NCBI GenBank assembly: GCA_008973525.1
Contig: WACJ01000225.1
Coordinates: forward strand, 434,001 to 498,000
Origin: Stenopsyche tienmushanensis
Lineage: Eukaryota; Arthropoda; Insecta; Trichoptera; Stenopsychidae
Direction of reading: 5' to 3'
DNA: 64,000 bases
Under the pieces are notes generated by a model that did not search any database, had not been told where the DNA came from, and saw only the letters and a program-made list of their open reading frames with translations. A program made the position numbers and the translations under genes. This document shows positions 10,866-22,084 of this stretch, in pieces; position 1 is the stretch's first letter; each line of letters starts with the position of its first letter.

Positions 10866-11335
10866 TTGGCTGCCAAAAAATCGATATCCATACCAAAAAT
10901 GTACATATCTACATACTATGATGTTCGAGATTGTATCTACAGAGAGTTATCTACGATAGTTGACCCTTATTTGCATCATTCAGAATTTGATTTGATAACT
11001 GTTTTAATTATAACAAAACCAATTAGCACAAGTGAGCGAACTTACGTCGAGCAATAATTAAAAGCGAGTGCCTTCAGGAGGTCAGAAGACGTGCTCAACA
11101 GCCTCCTTCGGTTCAAATTAATTTAACGGAAATATCTTCGACTAGAATTCCTCGGCCATTGACGGCATCCTCCAGTTCCAGACCACCATTCTACGCTTTG
11201 TTTGGAACAAAAGTTTTTTGACGAATTTAGCGATGCAGCGAATCGAAACGGGCTCCTCTTCCGTGTGCTTTTTGCCAAGTTACATCCGTTCCCCATGGGA
11301 GACCGTAAATCGAATCCTGCAGAAGACGTGATTTA
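10866..11335 (+). pseudogene. possible decayed hAT-like coding remnant
   Basis: Three overlapping open stretches in different frames read in order like the end of a hAT catalytic region. First is STIVDPYLHHSEF (compare the hAT LDPRYK motif), then KSECLQEVRRRAQQPPS, then a Ser-rich linker SSSSRPPFYALFGTK, then FFDEFSDAANRNGL. Frameshifts between them would make it a pseudogene. No terminal repeats were found, and the match is from general knowledge of hAT proteins, so it may be something else. Confidence 0.3.
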
Positions 11336-11339
11336 GTGT

Positions 11340-11800
11340 ACACGAAATATTACTCCTGCAAAAGTGCAGAAATAAACTTACTGCTATCGGCTTTAGCCGC
11401 CCCCGGGATAGTTCAAAGGATATAGGAAGTTAGTGGAGCGGTATTGCAACCGATAGATATTGCACTTCAAAAATATCGACATCCATTTTTATTTGTGCCC
11501 AGGCTTTCGGTTGTAAAATATTTCAGGCTAGACTTGAGATTCAAAATGTCTGCATTTAACGAGTGATTTTAAATGTCACACACGTCTATGGGCGATACGG
11601 TTATTAATTCGTGCTAAAGTTTTAATAGCTGTAATAAGCTGAGTTTGAAGCGATTAGAATCGACGTCGAGGTGGTTTCTTCAATTCAAAGCTTTAATGAT
11701 TTTTGTTGACATGTATAAGTCTTTGAGTTATAGATTCCGTATGTGTTAAGGCCATTTCAATAAGAATTTTAGTTTAGATAAGCCTAATTTTAAGGATATT
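11340..11800. other. intergenic DNA, nothing recognised
   Basis: This moderately AT-rich sequence contains a short G+C-rich 'agccgcccccgggatag' segment near 11395. No coding or repeat signature was seen. Confidence 0.35.
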
Positions 11801-11811
11801 TAAATTATAAA

Positions 11812-12035
11812 TGCTAATCCAGTCACTCATAGGTGGCCCTATCTGACTGTATCAATCAGTATTTACTTTATCAGATCCAAGAAATCAGGATAGCCCTGGA
11901 TAGAGACGATCGATCGGAAATAATATTATTAATAATTCTGATCTTCCGAATTGGAACGAAAAAAAAAACTTTCACAAATTGGATTTAAACCTGGACTTCT
12001 ACAGGGAGCGACCAGGAACTAACATTTGAGCGATT
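11812..12035 (-). repeat. SINE-like dispersed repeat (family S)
   Basis: It contains the 'ccagtcactcatagg' core at about 11818, 'gacgatcgatcggaaata' at about 11906, and 'ttggatttaaacctgga' near 11980, which reads on the minus strand as a degraded B-box. It aligns in order with the copies at 52.0 and 63.4 kb. Confidence 0.45.
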
Positions 12036-12039
12036 TCGT

Positions 12040-12580
12040 TTTACATACGGTTGTTTGATGCAATTTTTTTAAGGATCATAAAGTCATAAGATTATATTGT
12101 TTGAATATGAGTTTTAGATAGGAGATGATTCATAAAGTGGGAAGCAAAATTGAAAATTTAATAATTCATAGACCTGACTATATTAATAGTTTCTCTATGC
12201 GCCATATTAATAGATGCGATTGATGAAATAATGCTAGTAAAATTGAGTCACATAGGCTTTTTATATAGTTAAATTGCATTATGTTGCTACAAATCAGATA
12301 ACTATAGTGGTTTTGTAATTGTCTTAGTGTACTTGATAAAATCTGCATACGATGCATTTGAATCTGAAACAATTCAATAAGAGTCTAGACTCTAGTAAAT
12401 TATATCAGGCGTTTTTACTTTTCGCTAAGCATTATTATTGCAGAAACTGTTATAATGTAACTATTGTTATTTGACAATATGAAAGCTTTTATTCACTAGC
12501 CGTCGATTCTGACACCAGTGTAACGTTGAGGCGGGGGCGCTCTCGAGGGCAGAGTCTCCGGGCGGCTCTATGTTTAGGAT
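12040..12580. other. AT-rich DNA with a short G+C-rich end
   Basis: Nothing was recognised up to about 12520. A G+C-rich stretch follows (12528-12575, 'gaggcgggggcgctctcgag'). No coding signature was seen. Confidence 0.3.
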
Positions 12581-12589
12581 CTAACCCAC

Positions 12590-12720
12590 TAGTTAAGTTG
12601 TTTTGCACATGGATCGACTACATTTCACACACAAACCCTATGTCTTAGATTTTCCTTAAGTCCAGAGCTGTCAACATTTAAAAAATACCCACAATTTCAC
12701 TTTTAAACTGTCAAAACCTT
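12590..12720 (+). repeat. dispersed repeat, pairs with 32515-32622
   Basis: The blocks 'catttcacacacaaaccctatgt' and 'aaaaatacccacaatttcac' recur at 32.55 kb as 'gtttcacacatataccctatgt' and 'aaaaattacccaaaatttcac'. At both places the block is followed by other elements. The family is unknown. Confidence 0.45.
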
Positions 12721-12740
12721 TTAAACTGAGCTATAGAGTA

Positions 12741-12936
12741 GGGTACGTCCCCAGACAAAGAGATTCAGTGGTGTCAAGTCTGAAGACCGTGTCAGCCAGG
12801 GAATAAAGCACGTTTCCAGACAAAGAAATCCAATGGTGTCAGTCTGGTGACCGTGCGAGCAACGGAATAGGGCACGTCCCCATATAAAGAAATCCAGTGG
12901 TGTCAGGTCTGAAGATCGTGTGAGCCACGGAATAAG
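12741..12936 (-). repeat. minisatellite, about 65-bp unit x3, transposase-derived
   Basis: Three tandem units of 65, 64 and 65 bp each begin with a 'tccccagacaaagaaatcca'-like block. On the minus strand each unit carries SSDLTPLDFFIWGRALF or a variant, which matches the RSPDLTPLDFFLWG region of insect DDE transposases of the mariner/Tc superfamily. Because the period is not a multiple of three, the repeats cannot encode a repeating protein. Two related units lie at 33.06 kb on the other strand. Confidence 0.7.
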
Positions 12937-13029
12937 GTGCGTCCCCAGGCTGGTAACAATACATGTGCAAAACACCCTGTGTAGATAAGATAGGTTGTGC
13001 CATGACGCCTTGATATTTAAATTTTGCAC

Positions 13030-14190
13030 TTATTTCTCACTAGATTGTACCACAAATCGACAATTTAATAGACAAGTGAATAGGCTTGAATACAATTGAA
13101 AACACACGAAATTCGATTGGCGTCATCCAAATTTATGACATCCTTCATTTAATCGCCACATAAAAATAAAAGCGGAATTAATTGCATAGACATCTCTATT
13201 CGGCGGGCAGCAAAAACACATTGAATTCTGCGGTCACTTTGAAATGACGGATTTGGATCGGTGGACATCTGTTTAGTATCACTGCGTCGACCGCATATAC
13301 CACAGGGATGCGCTTTAATGGCGTTTAGTATGTCGAATGTATTTATTTTATTATAATTCCAATCGTGTAATCCAACACTCGCGCCGAGGATTTATATAAA
13401 TAATGCATCATGGAGGCGCGATGTGCATAAATATGCTCATGTGCACGATCTGCGACGTAAATCTGCAATTTTATGGTGGTCGAAACCCGTCGCTAATGGG
13501 ATTCGATTAGGAACTATGATTTCTTATAGTGCCAAGAGCAATAAAGCCGATTGAACAAGATCTGCTTTGACAGCCGCGGTCCCATTTAATTGAACAAATT
13601 CAAACGTTCTGCCGATTCTGCAGAGGCTCAATTTAATCCGACGACATTGGCATGAGCGAAAAGTTAATATTTAAAGGACGAAAACTTTCTTCATCTGCCG
13701 AGGAACCTTATTAGTTGCAATTAACTTTACTATGCAGCGATATTGCAAAAGTTTCCATATTTTTAAGTAGTCATAATCGTTAACGCTGTGATGTACACGA
13801 TGCGGAACTTGGCGTTCCTGTGCCGGCGAATGCTTCTCAAAGTATTTTAAAAAAATAATAATAAACATCCGGAAGTCGTTTCGGAAGTGAGCGGACGCTT
13901 CCGGTTCAATGGATGCTGTTAAATTGCTTCAAAGCGATTTTTTGAACGATTATCGTATCGCATTATTTAGACTATTTGGTGTTGCAATGTCGCATCTGGC
14001 TTAACAGAACCGTGCAGCTTCACAAATTCTAAATGCTTACAATAGGCGGTCGTCAACTAATACATATTAAAACGCATTTTCTGCCTTGGATAAGCGATAA
14101 ACGAGCATGATCGTACGGTAACAATAATCATCATGTTCAATCCCATGAACTAAGATTCAATTTTTGATGGATTATGTAGATCAATAGTGT
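13030..14190. other. low-repeat, unique-looking DNA
   Basis: This stretch lacks every repeat family seen elsewhere and is somewhat richer in CpG than its surroundings, for example around 13385-13470 and 13540-13660. No open frame is convincing. It may be conserved non-coding or intronic sequence; that needs cross-species comparison. Confidence 0.35.
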
Positions 14191-14205
14191 CCTTATCTTA
14201 TGGTA

Positions 14206-14350
14206 GGATGAACGCGTATTCGCGAGCGAATTTCAGTGATTCAGAAAGAGCATTCTTGTACGTTGAGTTCGGAGAGAGACAGAGACGGATAAAACGTATT
14301 GCAGTTCGGTAACTGTGCATGATGGACAGATACGGAGACAGACATCAGAC
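14206..14350 (+). mobile_element. R1 MITE, left part
   Basis: It has the R1 landmarks 'cgcgtattcgcgagcgaatt', 'gagagagacagagacgg' and 'gcagttcggtaactgtgcatg'. The R1/R2 right part resumes at 15205, so 14350-15205 looks like an insertion into or replacement of the middle. Confidence 0.6.
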
Positions 14351-15200
14351 AGCGACTGACTGGATTGGGGGTTCATTATAAATCGAAGCCATTTTCTGCG
14401 CTGCTGTATGATCTGTTCCGGGTTACCCCAGACTAGTTAAACAAAGAGTGTCTTCCACTGATCCTTTAGATCCACGAGAAACGCTACACGCAGAGCGTCC
14501 AGGTGTTCGACCCTTTTGCTCCGCGCCCTCCAGAGGAGGCGAGGTTTCTGCGGGAAAGACCAGCTTCAGACAATGTGCACCCGAAGGTGCGATCGAGGAG
14601 GAAGGACAAAGGTTAAGCTAAACTTCAAGGGAATATTACCACGGATTTACTGCCACAACGAGTCCAACCTCAGTTTGAAGGTGGCTGCATCAGATGACGG
14701 AATGTAGGGGCTACCTCTTCCCCACGTTCTCCCCTGTTGGTCTAGGCTGTTGAGGATAATGTTGAGCCTTTGACCAACTACTGTAATCGGCTGTTCCACA
14801 CACCCCTTTATGGGTACACAGCACAGGGTGACCTGCGCACCCAACTCATGTTAGCTGGGCTACCCCAGCATCGTTTGATGAGTAAATCGAAGAGGTTATT
14901 TTCGCGCACTTTTACCCCACATCATTACCTCAGCGATTCAACCGTTGCCCACGGGCGTAGGGTTGGATCCCCCCCCCCCCTCTCTGGGGTTTTATGGGTG
15001 GGTATCGTGAGGTCTAACACTCATCCGAACAGATATGGAGAGTTTCCTTATTATATATTGTTAACTCAAGTTCCTTTCTGGCGATCAAGAATTTGTCTCA
15101 CCTTTTTGTAACAAATAGTACAATTTCTTCTAATAGGTTTAGCCTGCGGATTTTTATGAAGTCTCCAGGGCAGTCTTTTAAGCAGTCTCCAATCTCATTT
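14350..15200. mobile_element. unclassified G+C-richer insert within an R1/R2 unit
   Basis: About 850 bp of clearly higher G+C than the window lies between the left and right parts of an R1/R2 unit. It contains a C13-like run near 14971 and several 60-110 codon open frames without family motifs. The segment 15075-15160 recurs inverted at 20465-20560, so at least that part is a dispersed repeat. It could be a LINE 3' region or captured DNA; I cannot tell. Confidence 0.4.
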
Positions 15201-15204
15201 TTGC

Positions 15205-15567
15205 GTATTCCTACCATTGTCTGTTCGCACTTGCTTATTTCCACTTTGTTTTTGTTAATTTGACTAATATCAAAGTCAAGATTATCGATCTAAGACAAAA
15301 CAACACCTGAGAGAAGATGCGCCACATATAGTCCGGGTTTATTCCGTGCGTTAATATATTCCTTTTGTTTACGCTCTCACTATCGAATTTGGGCCCTGTG
15401 ATAAACGACACCGATTCACGCTGGGCGACGAGAGTGTTAAATATAAGCTTAATACGCGCTATTGCCGTCCTGACAGATAAATGGATTTGTACGGATGATA
15501 AGTGGTGGACAAGCAAATATAGCATCTAAGACTATAAAGATTTTAAAATAGTTCACTACTCAAAGGG
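15205..15567 (+). mobile_element. R2/R1 right part ending at TTAA
   Basis: R2 landmarks ('tttgttaatttgactaat', 'gagagaagatgcgccacata', 'gggcgacgagagtg') are followed by the R1 tail ('agataaatggatttgtacgg', 'gcatctaagac') and the standard end CACTACTCAAAGGG at 15567 with TTAA at 15568-15571. A 96-codon minus-strand open frame runs through this repeat and is not a gene. Confidence 0.65.
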
Positions 15568-15837
15568 TTAATAACAATTTATAAAAAAACCCGAATGTCT
15601 TTTTTTCCCATTTTCAGATTGTTTTACGAGGATCTGATTCCATTATTGATATCAACGCATCATCGTTCAACTTAGAGGACCTTGTCATTCTAAGAACATC
15701 CCTAAAATTCCATTTCTCTTTTTAAATTAATGCAAATATTCCTTATCGATTTTATCCTTGATATTGTTTATAAAAACTTAGTAAAAATGATTCAAAATAA
15801 AAGCAATAAATCCGCAATTCTCACTTTCTAATTCTAT

Positions 15838-15989
15838 GCTATCGATAGTATTTATTTATTTAAATACAAGCTTCATACACGCTGCGGTGGTCCTGACAGA
15901 TTAATAGATTTGTTCGACGATAAGTGGCGGACAAGCAAATATAGCATCTAAGACTATGAAGATTTTAAATTAGTTCACTACTCAAAGGG
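15838..15989 (+). mobile_element. R1 MITE, right-end fragment
   Basis: It matches the R1 right half: 'tttatttatttaaatacaagcttcatacac'-like sequence, 'gataagtggcggacaagcaa' and CACTACTCAAAGGG at the end, here followed by CTAA instead of TTAA. It is 5' truncated. Confidence 0.6.
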
Positions 15990-16093
15990 CTAAAAATGAG
16001 TATTGTACAATCATTCTAAGTGAAAAAAAATCTTTGAGTCAGATACCTTTTTTTGAGGTGGCTTTTAATAATCCCTTTTTTGGAACCATAGCC

Positions 16094-16213
16094 AACTATT
16101 TTGACATGGTTTTTGATAGCGAATATATGTTTTTTTAAAATGTGGTAGCCAGCCACACCTCCTGTAGATTTGAATCCAAGATGATTGAGTTACTAGTCCG
16201 ACCGCTTAGTCGC
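16094..16213 (-). repeat. tRNA-headed SINE-like repeat (copy 2)
   Basis: On the minus strand GCGACTAAGCGGTCGG (16198-16213) followed by GGACTAGTAACTC and GGATTCAAATC (16167-16177) reproduces the order and spacing of a tRNA A-box, anticodon arm and B-box, closest in style to tRNA-Ser/Leu. The tail continues through 'tacaggaggtgtggctggc' and matches 548-660. A tRNA gene is unlikely because no acceptor stem pairs; a tRNA-derived SINE is the better reading. Confidence 0.5.
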
Positions 16214-16214
16214 G

Positions 16215-17205
16215 GGACTGCTTACTCCTTTGAATGTTTTAATCGTTTTTTATAAATAATTTATATCTTTCGGTGGTTCCACAACGTTGGGGTTTATCTC
16301 TACTGCTTTCAGGATTAACTCGTGTCGTCTGGTTCGGTTTAGTGCAGCGGATGGAGCTTGGTACTTGGCCAGAGAACCAGTGTACGCGAGCTTCATAAAC
16401 AGAGACAATGTCACCAAATAAAAGTAGTTAAAGCTTACGAGCCGTGAATAGAAGTACAAATGGTCAACCTGCACGCTCATATTCTATGTGCACAGGACAC
16501 GACTTTCCGATATGCCGTATTACATGAGAGATGTCATTCTTTTTTGCTTCTTCGGACAGCAGTTAACTCAGAACTAGCTGGGCGAAGCATTAAATTTAAT
16601 AAACACGGTGTCTGCAAACTTAAAAGCTTTGTTCGTTAAATTGTTTGCTTTCGCATTACCGGTAGTCTCGAGAGGTTTTTGCATTGTCCGAAGAAATGCA
16701 AAGGCGTCGTTCTCAAACAACTTAAATTGCAATCGGAATCCAAGCAAGAAGTAAATAGCGTCAAACCGTGCTTTTTTGCAGAATTTCCGTTCTCGTTCGG
16801 GCATGTTTCGCACTAGGCAATTTTATTTTTAAATGAAGAATGCCTGCAAAAAGCAATACGCAAGAATATGCAGCAATGAGGTAATGTTTTATTCAAACCG
16901 GATTCCGTGCAAACTGATTAAATTCCTCACTGATTGATACTTAGTAATATTGGGCTTCAATTAGCACAATTGCGCCACGTCTCTTCAATTAGTCGCTTAT
17001 ATAACGAATTGTGTTTTTGGTAAATCTGGATACTTCTGGTTAGCATCTTGAAATAGCGTGTGTCATGTGACAGATGAGGACTAATTTATACTCTGACTTA
17101 ATTGACATTTCCGTTGAATTTGGCATATTTATGGTTAGTGTCTTGCAGATATGCATTCACATTTGAGTTTTTTTTAATATTATAAGTACATATTTTATAT
17201 TGTTT
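16215..17205. other. unique-looking DNA, no gene recognised
   Basis: Open frames of 76 and 79 codons on the minus strand (16250-16480, 16574-16813) show no motif, splice pattern or codon bias I can support. No repeats were recognised. Confidence 0.35.
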
Positions 17206-17214
17206 GTATATTAA

Positions 17215-17363
17215 CACATTTCCGTCGGGTTATGCATAGCACTGTCTTTTAACTGACGTTTTTTAAAGCCAATTAATTACATGGCTAAAGACGCATAGGG
17301 GCGCTCCCGCGTCTACTGATAGTGAACAAAATACGTGCATAGACGTAAGCCGACAGGAATGTG
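17215..17363. mobile_element. 149-bp TTAA-flanked MITE
   Basis: TTAA is present at 17211-17214 and 17364-17367. The terminal inverted repeats are CACATTTCCGTCGGGTTATG and, read inward, CACATTCCTGTCGGCTTACG, followed on both sides by a CATAGCAC/CTATGCAC match. CAC starts and a TTAA target are typical of piggyBac-type elements. It has no coding content. Confidence 0.8.
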
Positions 17364-17369
17364 TTAAGT

Positions 17370-18615
17370 ATAATTTGTATTTCTGTGGGAACACTTTAAG
17401 CTAGAAATAACGACACAAATAAGATACAGTCAAACATTGGATAAATTAGGCTAGGAATTTTAGGTAAAAGTGGATCTATGAATGAGTAGCGAATTTATTA
17501 TTGTTGCAAATTCAGGCGCTCATAAGCGACCCTGCCCAAGTTTATTAATCATCGGAGTATTTATTTGAAATTTTCCACAATGTAAAATGTCTTATATCCG
17601 ACCAGTGAGAGACTGTTTAATAGGATTGAAAACTTCATTAAAATTGAATATATATTAGTATTAAGCGCTTCGATATAAAAGCTCATCAGTCCCGGCAGAT
17701 GAAGCTTTTAAAGCTCTCGCGCCGTTGTTATTCAGTAACATGTGTTCTACGTTGCGCCATTGAAATATTGGATACAATTTGATGGCAGTATATCATATTT
17801 TATAAATCGTACTACAGTGGTTGACAACCATCTAAATAAGCGCTAAAAGCATTTCTATTCTCAGATCATGCGACACTATCGTCATGTTCTTCGTCTAATT
17901 TAATGATGATTGACGCATTATTTAAAGCAAGGAGCTTGTTTGGGCTGATTTATAAGAGAGCCGAACATCGTCTCGCTTCAGGGTGTGACTTCCAAGAATT
18001 CTGTGACGAATGCGTCCTCTCAGAGACACTCTTGTGAATGAGTTAGCTGGAAGTTTAATGAGGCAAGATCCGAATAAAATACTTGTAAATGCTCCTAACT
18101 GGGGGGACTCGTTCACAAATTAATGGCTCCAGATCTGTGAATGTGCTCAAGACTGCTCTTAAATTGCCCTCGTAAAATAATCAACAGCATTCCTCAAAAT
18201 CGTACCGTATGAATAATACAGAATCGCTAATGGTAATATTTTATTGTGTTTAACACGCCATTTTACTTCTAAATCTCCTTTCAGACCCTCGTCACTACTT
18301 ATATCCTTGCGGAAGGATAATGTGACCCGCATAAAGTATTCGCCGTGGATACATTAATATATACCGGCGTCGAATTTAACCCTTTGCACGCGATAAAAGC
18401 ATACAAAAACGACAATGATTGTTTCTAGATTGTCTACTCATTCAAGAGCTGTAAAATCACTGCGTTTTCGATGTTAGTCTGAATTTGACAATTGTGGCAA
18501 TAAGAAAATCACTTTTAAAGTTTTTAACCAATCAGGGACTAACTCTTTGGCACATGAAGTAAAATGATATCCCTACATAACCAAGTCTAGTTTTAATATT
18601 TTATAACCAATTGAA
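17370..18615. other. mostly unique DNA with a family S remnant
   Basis: A degraded family S core lies near 17505-17560 ('caggcgctcataagcgaccctgcc'). TTAACCCTTTGCACGCGATA at 18377 resembles a piggyBac-like left end but no partner was found. No gene was recognised. Confidence 0.35.
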
Positions 18616-18626
18616 ATGCCATTTAA

Positions 18627-18956
18627 CACGCTTGTCGCCCAGCCTGAATTAGCGTTCTTTATCATCTTTGGCACATCTTCTCGCAGGTGTTATTTATCTT
18701 AGATCGATATGCTTCACCAATTACTCTGTCATTAGAAAAAATTAGCGAAAACATAGCATGAAAGCAACATAACATGAAAATAAGCAAGTGCGAATATACA
18801 AGGGTAGGAATTGAAAGTTTCGAGGTCGATCTTGAAAGCTATTTAGATAGTTGTCACCTGGAAGACATTATAGAAAGACGTTCATAAAGTTAACATTTGA
18901 AAGTTGTTATAGAAATACGCAAAAATAAGACGTTGGATTCGCTTTTCGGAGACTGT
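18627..18956 (-). mobile_element. R2 MITE, reverse, split by later insertions
   Basis: It starts after TTAA (18623-18626) with CACGCTTGTCGCCCAGCC, the R2 right end, and runs to 'gcttttcggagac' where R2 homology breaks off. The missing far end (GCGACGAACGAG-TTAA) appears at 20647-20662, suggesting that a 1.7-kb block with an R1 copy and a mariner lies inside this R2. Confidence 0.55.
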
Positions 18957-19129
18957 TTTAAGATTTCACTGCACTTACCCCAGAACCTTCATTCGATTGA
19001 AAAACACATTCTACAAAACCGGTTTTCGGTTTTCATTTAAAATAACGGATAAATTAGGGTTATTCGAATTTTTACATATTATCCTTAAACATTTATTTTT
19101 GGCACAAAATTAGGATATATTCTTGTTGA

Positions 19130-19449
19130 TCCTTTTAGTAGTTAGCTAATTTTAAATCATCATAAACTTAGATGCTATATTTGTATGTACGCCACTTATC
19201 ATCCATACAAATCCACTTATCAGTCAGGACCGCCGCAGCGTGTATGAAGCTTGTACATAAATAAATAAACACTGTGGTTAACACACAATATTCGGTAATT
19301 TCTTCAAGTAAATATAAACAATATACTATAAAATCGTGCGATGTACGCAAAATACTCTCTCCGTCTATGTTTCTATCCAAATGTGTAAGAATGCTCTTTC
19401 TGAATCACTGGAATGGACACCCAATTCTGTGTCTTACCTCTTTAAGGGG
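19130..19449 (-). mobile_element. R1 MITE, complete short form
   Basis: This 320-bp reverse copy is bounded on the right by TTAA (19450-19453) and on the left by TTGA (19126-19129). It carries the alternative left end TACCTCTTTAAGGGG also seen at 32627, then 'cactggaatgg', 'gaccgccgcagcgtgtatga' and the common tail. The open frame at 19168-19380 lies entirely within it. Confidence 0.65.
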
Positions 19450-19529
19450 TTAATATGCTTTCACTCATTTTGAGATTTCCCTTTTTTAAGCAAGTGCAAA
19501 CATACTATTAATATTTTTACGATATATTA

Positions 19530-20341
19530 GGATGTCCCATAAGTTTCTTTCGTTTTCATATTAAGAAAAAATAAACAATAATTTGTATTATATCAAAATG
19601 TATTGAATAATATACGATCCATTTTGTTCTATTACCTTTCTCCATCTCTCCGGAAGCCTCATAATGCCTTCTTGCCAAAATTTCCCAGGTTTGTTGGGAA
19701 AATATTGATCAAGGTACGTTTTTATATCATTTTTTGAATTAAATTTTTTACCACGTAAAGAATATTTCAATGAAAGAAATAAATACTAATCTGAAGGGGC
19801 AATGTCCGGAGAGTATGGAGGATGAGGTAAAACATCCCAGTCAAATGATAATAATTAATTTTTGACGAGCAAAGACACATGAGGCCTGGCGTTATCGTGA
19901 TGAAAAACAAAGTCTGTTCGCTAATTCTGGCCGTTTTCTGGCAATTGCATCCTTTAGATTGTCTAGTTGGAAACAATATTTTGTTGAATTGATCGTTTCA
20001 TCTTGCTGAAGTAGCTCATAATAAATAACCCCTTTTCAGTCCCACCAAATGGATAGCAAAACTTTTTTTGGATGTAGGTGTAGTACTTTTTTTTGGATCC
20101 AATTTTCATCTCCAGTGACAAGGCTCTTCAAAAAAGGTTGGCTATTATGTCGTTGGAGAAGAAGATCGCATTTTGAAATACGCTGAAGTTTATTTGAGTC
20201 AGTTAGCTCATGAGGAAACCACACATCTGAACGATTGATGTAGCCCAATTTTGTCAGATGATTATGGACGGATGTTCGTGGAATTTCTAACTTGTTAGCT
20301 ATTTCGCGAACAGTATATCGCGGGTTTTCTTCAACCATGGT
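19530..20341 (-). mobile_element. mariner-type element, 5'-truncated (copy M2)
   Basis: The 3' end is intact: TA then GGATGTCCCATAAGTTTCTT at 19530. The other end stops just upstream of the transposase segment beginning MVEENPRYTV, where copies M1 and M3 continue into their inverted repeat, so this copy is truncated or rearranged there. Confidence 0.85.
19588..20338 (-). pseudogene. mariner transposase, broken (copy M2)
   Basis: On the minus strand the order is ENPRYTVREIANKLEIPRTS, LVTGDENW, then LHPKKVLLSIWWD, the second-Asp region (20 kb side, frameshifted), the PYSPDIAPSD equivalent and a C-terminal GKFWQEGIMRLPERWRKVI. Compared with M1, about 25 codons are missing between GDENW and HPKKV, and several frame changes follow. 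The C-terminal 60 codons (19588-19770) remain open. Confidence 0.85.
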
Positions 20342-20455
20342 TTTTTATCCTCAAATCGGAAAATTCCGGAAACTTCTAGTAAGTGAATAGTTGTGCTCAG
20401 ATAATGCTAGGCTCGACAATGAAAAGAAGAAAGCGAAAAATGCGTTTCACGGTTT

Positions 20456-20580
20456 AGAAATGCATTAAGATCTGCAGGCCAAACCTATTTAAAAGAATTG
20501 TACTCTTTTGTTACAAAAATATGAGACAAATTCTCAATTGTCAGGAAGCGAAAAAAAAATGTAAAAAGGGTCTCAAAATA
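20456..20580 (-). repeat. dispersed repeat, inverted match to 15075-15185
   Basis: The sequence 'gccaaacctatttaaaagaa' and 'ttgttacaaaaatatgagac' here are the complement of the 3' part of the 14.35-15.2 kb insert. This shows that the insert includes a mobile or dispersed component. Confidence 0.5.
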
Positions 20581-20669
20581 TTGTCCTAATTGTCCAAAAT
20601 CACCTCATATGTGTTTGAATTGTTTTTATGAATACCATGCTACATAGCGACGAACGAGTTAAAGTGATC

Positions 20670-22080
20670 ATTGATATTTCTCAAACGCTTTGTCTCGCTT
20701 TTCAGCCATGGCAGTTTTCATTCAACCATAATCAGTCTTCATATGATCTGTCCGCTGCCCTTTTATTAGTTATTCGTATCCTATATATTTTGACATTCAT
20801 TAAGCCGCTAGAAATTGCTAGTCCACCCGAGCGCCCGAACGAAAAAGTCCTCGTGTGCAAAGGGCCAATATTCATTTATCCTTTGAGGACTATTTTCATA
20901 GGTTTTTTTTTTTTTTGAAAATACACTTCATCACTTGCATGCTGTAATTTTGCACCATCGAAATGATAATTAACTCCGCTTTAGCGCTCGTATGTTGTGC
21001 GGTTTATGTAAGCGTATAAAAAATTACCATGTGTTAAGTTGAAATCATCGCAGGAAGTACACTTCGATAAAAATGACTGTGGTCTATAAATTGACCACAT
21101 TTGTTAGTCGAGTGTATATTCTTAAGATTCGATTTGAACCGCAGACTAAAAGAGCATAAAAAAGTGCGGTGGAAACGTTTCATTATGAGATCAAACGAGG
21201 CTCATATAAATATTTTGGTTGAAATGAGATTCTTGCTCGGATCTTTTTCATCTTTAAAAAATATTCTCAGTTCTCGGATAAGCATCATATCTCGAAGCTA
21301 ATTTTAAGCCGGGCTAATATAAGCAACATTTTAATTGTTGTATTATTCGTATCGTGGCGCCACGCTAACGGAACGCGTTGACAAATCGGATCGTTTTTTA
21401 TGGCATGGTCCATAATAGCATTAAAATATACGTTATCATTAGTCACTCTACGGGCCATCTAAGTGAGTGTGTTGAAAGGCCCTTATGCGATTACCTTGAT
21501 AAATTATTGTTGAAGACAATAGAGGAATTATTTCGTTCTGTTTCAGGGATTTTATTAAATTCAAAATTAATACTTTTAAATTCAAGCAAATTAAACAAAG
21601 AGACCCTCATTTTATATCATCCCATCGAATGTTGAACCGATTGATTAATATAATTTACATATATTTCTATCATTTATTAAATATTGTAGAGCTCAAATAC
21701 CAATTATTATGTAGGTAATATGATAACAGATTTACATTGTAACGAATAGCAATATAGTGGTGTTTCAGCAAAACTATTGCTGGCACGTTTTAATTGTGTT
21801 TAAGTTGTGGAGCTTGGCGTACAATTTTAATACATGTATGCATTAATGAACGCACGGGCAGGGCTAATCAACTGTTTCTCGTTATTGATATAATTTATTT
21901 TGTGTTTGAATCGTATATTATACACTCGACCACGTACAACACGCCTGTATGGTATATTTGTATTATATAAGCTTTGTATTTATTAAAAATAATTTAATAA
22001 CATCATTCATCATCACTAGAACTTACAGACCTACATGTTTTTAAAATAAGGTAGTTTCCCTGCCGCACCGAAAATCGATG
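20670..22080. other. AT-rich, unique-looking DNA
   Basis: No gene or repeat family was recognised. A GTGGCGCCAC palindrome lies at 21355-21364. Open frames up to 96 codons show no motif. Confidence 0.35.
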
Positions 22081-22084
22081 ACGA

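Noticed and set aside
15235..15525. 96-codon minus-strand open frame
   Set aside because: It is an R2/R1 repeat reading; the related frame at 10313-10495 has other breaks.
15616..15726. Open frame IVLRGSDSIIDINASSFNLE after TTTTCAG
   Set aside because: No plausible donor follows and it runs to a stop in flanking repeat-like sequence.
16167..16213. A tRNA gene
   Set aside because: A- and B-box order is right but no acceptor stem pairs, and the sequence is part of a dispersed repeat.
18377..18620. Second piggyBac-like element starting TTAACCCTTTGCACG
   Set aside because: No matching right end or subterminal palindrome pair could be found.
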